DNA of 16,123 nucleotides from UBA2233 sp002347965 [NCBI: Nitrospirae bacterium UBA2233] (GTDB taxonomy: Bacteria > UBA2233). Positions 13,161 to 16,123 of the stretch are shown one piece after another. Numbering within the stretch: position 1 is the first letter of the stretch; each line of letters starts with the position of its first letter. The translations under genes were made by a program, and so were the position numbers. The stretch is taken from the NCBI GenBank assembly GCA_002347965.1, contig DDYN01000019.1, forward strand, positions 1 through 16,123, given 5' to 3'. The notes below the pieces were generated by a model. That model saw only the letters and a list, made by a program, of their open reading frames with translations. It did no database searches and was not told the origin of the DNA.

Positions 13161-14890
13161 CGCCCCCTTCTTTCTTTGGCGTCCGGAAGGGCATCGTCAA
13201 GTCTCGAGAGCCCTGCGGCCATGCCCTCGCGCGTAGAATCGCAAGCCCCGGTATAGCGATGCCATTTTGGGTCGCGCTCAATTGCCTGGACGTTTCCGAT
13301 CTCCGTAGGCATTGGGTTTGGGACGTGGCCAAGCGCCCGGAGTCTCTCTAGCGCGCCCTCTGGAACCCCTCCTTCATGAGAAAACGACGGGTAAGCGCTC
13401 GTGAACACCCTTGGCTCCTCGATGGCATCTTTGAGCCCGCGCCCGTAACCGAGCCTATGGATGAGCACCTGAAGGACGCTCGCGATGATCGTCGGCCCGC
13501 CGGGGGAACCGAGGGCCAATACGGGCAGGCCGCGCTCAAGCACGAGCGTCGGGGCCATCGCGCTCGTCGGGCGCTTGCACGGCCCGGGCTCGTTGGGGCC
13601 TCCTGGCGTGGCATCGAAGTCGGTCAGCTCGTTGTTCAAGAAAAAGCCGTATTTTTTCAGGTAAATTCCAGACCCGAACGGCTGTTCGATCGTCGACGTC
13701 ACGCAAGCGATGTTGCCGGACGCGTCCGCCACGACGAAGTGGGTTGTCTCGCCCGAATGCGCCGGCTTTCCGGGATGCACGCTGTCGTTTGCCTTGTCCA
13801 TGCGAATCAAAGCGTGCCGGCCAGCAAGGTAATTATCGTCCAAAAGCCCGCGCACGGGCACGCCGACAAAGGCAGGGTCCCCCATGAAAGCGGAGCGGTC
13901 GGCGAACACGAGGCGTAAGGCCTCCAAAAGCAGGTGGTATTTTTTGGCCGATCGGATGGGTATTGATTTAAAATCCGCACTCTCCAGGATACCAAGCGCC
14001 TCGAGGACGGCAAGCCCGCCCCCCGGGGGGCCGACGCTTGCAACCCTGTAATTCCTGTAGCGCCCCCACAAAGGGGGCCGAACCTCTGGTTTATATGCCT
14101 TTAAGTCTTCTAGAGTCATGCTTCCGCCTTTCGCTTGAACGGCCTCTACTATCGCACGAGCGATTTCGCCTTCGTAAAGGGCGGTATCCTTCTTTCGTTG
14201 GATGGCCTCGAGCGTCTTGGCAAGCGCGGGTTGAACGAGCCAGCCTCCGGCCTCCAGGGGGCTATCGCCCGGGCAAAAGACCCCGCCCGCCTCTTTGGAA
14301 CAGACCTTCTCCCTCGACAGCGCTGCATACCTGCCTAGAGTCCTTCCCGCTGCAAGGCCTTTTTGGCTGAGCCTAAGGGCGGGGGTAAGCAGTTCGGCCC
14401 ACGGCATGGAGCCAAGCTTGGAGTGTAGCAGGGCAAGGCCTTTGAGCGTCCCGGGAACGCCCACGGCGATCCCCGACGTATGGCGCGTTGCAAACGGAAT
14501 GGGTTTTTTTGCCTTATCCAAGAACATGCCAGGAAGGGCGCTTTTCGGGGCAAACTCCCTGGCATCGATCACGAACACCTTCCTCGTTTTTGCCTCGTAG
14601 GCAAGAAAAAAAGCTCCGCCGCCGATGCCAGACATCATAGGCTCGACGACGTTCAACGCAAACTGGACGGCTACGGCCGCGTCAAAGGCGTTCCCGCCGG
14701 CCTTGAGAATTTTGAGCCCGGCTTGAGTAGCCAAGGAATGAGAGCTGGCCACCATCGCCCCGCAGGCCACCGCCTCCTTGCCGGCGAGATTCTTCGGGGC
14801 TTGGGCGTTGGCTGAGCTCAAGGCAAGCATCCAGGCCAGAGAAAACGCCGATACAGGAGCGAGAATCACCTTGCGCCACGCGACGCTCAT
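13157..14890 (-). CDS. ggt: Gamma-glutamyltransferase precursor
   Basis: A 577-residue periplasmic enzyme that transfers or hydrolyses the gamma-glutamyl group of glutathione and related compounds. It is made as a proenzyme that cuts itself into large and small subunits. The cleavage site is SGE-TTHF, giving Thr382 as the new N-terminal nucleophile. Conserved elements include the signal peptide (cut near ANA-QA, residue 29), GGNAFDAAVA, SGIGGGAFFL, the substrate Arg111 in IDAREFAP, NNELTDF (419-425) and LGSPGG. Asp424 lies 42 residues after the catalytic Thr, the same spacing as Thr391 to Asp433 in E. coli GGT. This argues for true gamma-glutamyl specificity rather than cephalosporin-acylase-like use. 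Length is typical. The ATG overlaps the TGA of the upstream RelA/SpoT gene (ATGA), and no independent ribosome site is obvious, so translation is probably coupled. Confidence 0.95.
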   Translation of the reverse strand: MSVAWRKVILAPVSAFSLAWMLALSSANAQAPKNLAGKEAVACGAMVASSHSLATQAGLKILKAGGNAFDAAVAVQFALNVVEPMMSGIGGGAFFLAYEAKTRKVFVIDAREFAPKSALPGMFLDKAKKPIPFATRHTSGIAVGVPGTLKGLALLHSKLGSMPWAELLTPALRLSQKGLAAGRTLGRYAALSREKVCSKEAGGVFCPGDSPLEAGGWLVQPALAKTLEAIQRKKDTALYEGEIARAIVEAVQAKGGSMTLEDLKAYKPEVRPPLWGRYRNYRVASVGPPGGGLAVLEALGILESADFKSIPIRSAKKYHLLLEALRLVFADRSAFMGDPAFVGVPVRGLLDDNYLAGRHALIRMDKANDSVHPGKPAHSGETTHFVVADASGNIACVTSTIEQPFGSGIYLKKYGFFLNNELTDFDATPGGPNEPGPCKRPTSAMAPTLVLERGLPVLALGSPGGPTIIASVLQVLIHRLGYGRGLKDAIEEPRVFTSAYPSFSHEGGVPEGALERLRALGHVPNPMPTEIGNVQAIERDPKWHRYTGACDSTREGMAAGLSRLDDALPDAKERRGR

Positions 14891-16123
14891 CGGTTCAGCG
14901 CCTGGGCATACCCACGCTTGAGACGCTCGACCTCAATCACTCCTTTTACCTGACGGATGGCCTCTAGGACGCGGTTAAGCTGGTCTATGCTTTCGACGTC
15001 CAGCGTAAAATGCTGGACCGCAACCCTTTGGGGAGTGGTGTAAACTTGGGCCTTGGAGATGTTCACCCTGGCCAGCGAGATCGTTTTGGAGATTTCGGCC
15101 AAAAGGCCTTGCTTGTCGTTGGAGGTTACTCGGACCTCAACGGACGTCCTGAGCGGCCCGGCAAGGCTCCAGCTCGCCTTAACCAGCCTGGAGGGGTCGG
15201 CACCGGCAATCCTTGAACAATCGTGCGCGTGAATCGTAACCCCTCGGCCTCGCGTGACAAACCCTACGATCGTGTCGCCCACGACGGGCCTGCAGCAACT
15301 CCCAAAACGAACCAGGACGTTGTCGATCCCGTCAACTCTGACAGGGGAGGCTTGCCTCAACGAAGGCTTTACGGCAGTGCTTTGTCTGTCTTGCGCTCCC
15401 TCTTCTTTGGAAGGCGAGACCTTCAACTTCTTGATCTCCGCGATCTTCTCGATCACGGCCCGGACGGAGACATTGCCTTGGGCAATTTGGGCGAACAGCG
15501 TGTCGAGCTCCTTGATGCGAAACGCCGAAAGAACCTGTTCGATCACGTCCGAGCTGGAAAGCAGGCTCAAGGCAAAACCAAGCTTTCGCATTTCTTTTTC
15601 GAGAATTTCCCTTCCTAGGCCCGCCTGACGGGCAAGCTGCTGGAGGTTTACGAACGCCTTGACCTTAGACTTCGCCTTGGAGGTTTTTACGTAGGTAAGC
15701 CAGTCCCTGCTCGGGTGGGCGTGCGTGGAGGTCATGATGTCGACGACGTCGCCGTTTTTGAGGGGATAGTCCAAAGGAACGAGCCGGCCGTCTACCTTTG
15801 CTCCGATGCAATGCATGCCTATCTCGGTATGGACGGCAAACGCGAAATCGATCGGGCAAGCGCCTTTGGGCAATTCTTTGATATCCCCTTTGGGCGTGAA
15901 TACGTAGACCTCTTCCGGGAAGAGGTCTAACTTTAGATTCTCCAAAAAATCGGCCGGGTCTTTTAAGTCTTGGTAGTTCTCGAGCGTTTGACGAAGCCAG
16001 GTAAACTGCCTGCGTTCTTCTTCGGCAAGCTCGGACTGACCCTCTTTGTACTGCCAGCGGGCGGCGATCCCTTCCTCCGCGACCTGGTGCATCTGCTCCG
16101 TCCGAACCTGGATCTCGATCCGG
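14887..16123 (-). CDS. RelA/SpoT-family (p)ppGpp synthetase/hydrolase, C-terminal part
   Basis: This is the C-terminal half of a long RSH protein that makes and/or degrades (p)ppGpp; the N-terminal catalytic domains lie outside the window, so SpoT-like versus RelA-like activity cannot be judged. The frame enters at the window edge with RIEIQVRTEQMHQVAEEGIAARWQYKEG, the end of the synthetase domain. The TGS domain follows (DLFPEEVYVFTPKGDIKELPKGACPIDFAFAVHTEIG ... NGDVVDIMTS), then a helical region. Next is the conserved-cysteine/zinc-finger segment (VRFGSCCRPVVGDTIVGFVTRGRGVTIHAHDC) and a C-terminal ACT domain (VRVTSNDKQGLLAEISKTI ... QLNRVLEAIRQVKGVIEVERL). About 411 codons are present before the stop. 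The Met at 16092 is internal. It heads the visible minus-strand gene run and overlaps ggt by four bases. Confidence 0.95.
   Translation of the reverse strand, partial: RIEIQVRTEQMHQVAEEGIAARWQYKEGQSELAEEERRQFTWLRQTLENYQDLKDPADFLENLKLDLFPEEVYVFTPKGDIKELPKGACPIDFAFAVHTEIGMHCIGAKVDGRLVPLDYPLKNGDVVDIMTSTHAHPSRDWLTYVKTSKAKSKVKAFVNLQQLARQAGLGREILEKEMRKLGFALSLLSSSDVIEQVLSAFRIKELDTLFAQIAQGNVSVRAVIEKIAEIKKLKVSPSKEEGAQDRQSTAVKPSLRQASPVRVDGIDNVLVRFGSCCRPVVGDTIVGFVTRGRGVTIHAHDCSRIAGADPSRLVKASWSLAGPLRTSVEVRVTSNDKQGLLAEISKTISLARVNISKAQVYTTPQRVAVQHFTLDVESIDQLNRVLEAIRQVKGVIEVERLKRGYAQALNR

Noticed and set aside
13376-13918. 180-codon open frame on the plus strand opposite ggt
   Set aside because: It lies wholly antisense to a well-conserved enzyme gene, its translation is rich in Arg/Gly/His, and no ribosome site or family signature is seen.

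Overview
The window is about 16.1 kb of densely packed chromosomal sequence from a Gram-negative, respiratory bacterium. The outer-membrane barrel protein, the periplasmic lytic transglycosylase and the string of exported multihaem c-type cytochromes all point to a diderm with an electron-transfer lifestyle, of the kind seen in Desulfobacterota, Nitrospirota or Acidobacteriota. I cannot place the lineage from this sequence alone. I see no insertion sequence, tRNA, rRNA, CRISPR array or phage gene, and base composition looks uniform.

Layout. (1) 1-419 (+): the 3' part of a YahK-type zinc alcohol dehydrogenase/aldehyde reductase. (2) 625-4292 (+): a five-gene operon behind a good sigma70-type promoter. 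It encodes a 6-CxxCH cytochrome, a 450-residue outer-membrane beta-barrel, a 7-CxxCH cytochrome, a 105-residue 2-CxxCH protein and a 4-CxxCH cytochrome, 19 predicted haems in all. (3) 4424-5470 (-): an MltB-type lytic murein transglycosylase, convergent with the cytochrome operon and divergent from (4) 5595-8555 (+), a 986-residue membrane PAS-GGDEF-EAL protein with a ruined GGDEF motif and an intact EAL site. (5) 8552-16123 (-): seven co-directional, tightly packed genes. In transcription order they are the C-terminal half of a RelA/SpoT protein, gamma-glutamyltransferase, a DUF4388 (PatA-N-like) protein, two unknown secreted proteins, a purine nucleoside phosphorylase and an MTA/SAH deaminase. 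Several are joined by ATGA overlaps.

How the genes work together. The cytochrome-porin block is the accessory-looking part. Its make-up (one barrel without haem plus several small exported multihaem cytochromes) fits a porin-cytochrome conduit carrying electrons across the outer membrane, but the haem counts and order match no porin-cytochrome operon I can name, so it is the best candidate for an undescribed system. The minus-strand tail pairs MtaD with a phosphorylase that carries the 6-oxopurine-type Asn. This suggests recovery of methylthioadenosine by deamination to methylthioinosine followed by phosphorolysis. The rest (murein trimming, c-di-GMP hydrolysis, stringent response, gamma-glutamyl turnover) is ordinary housekeeping or signalling.
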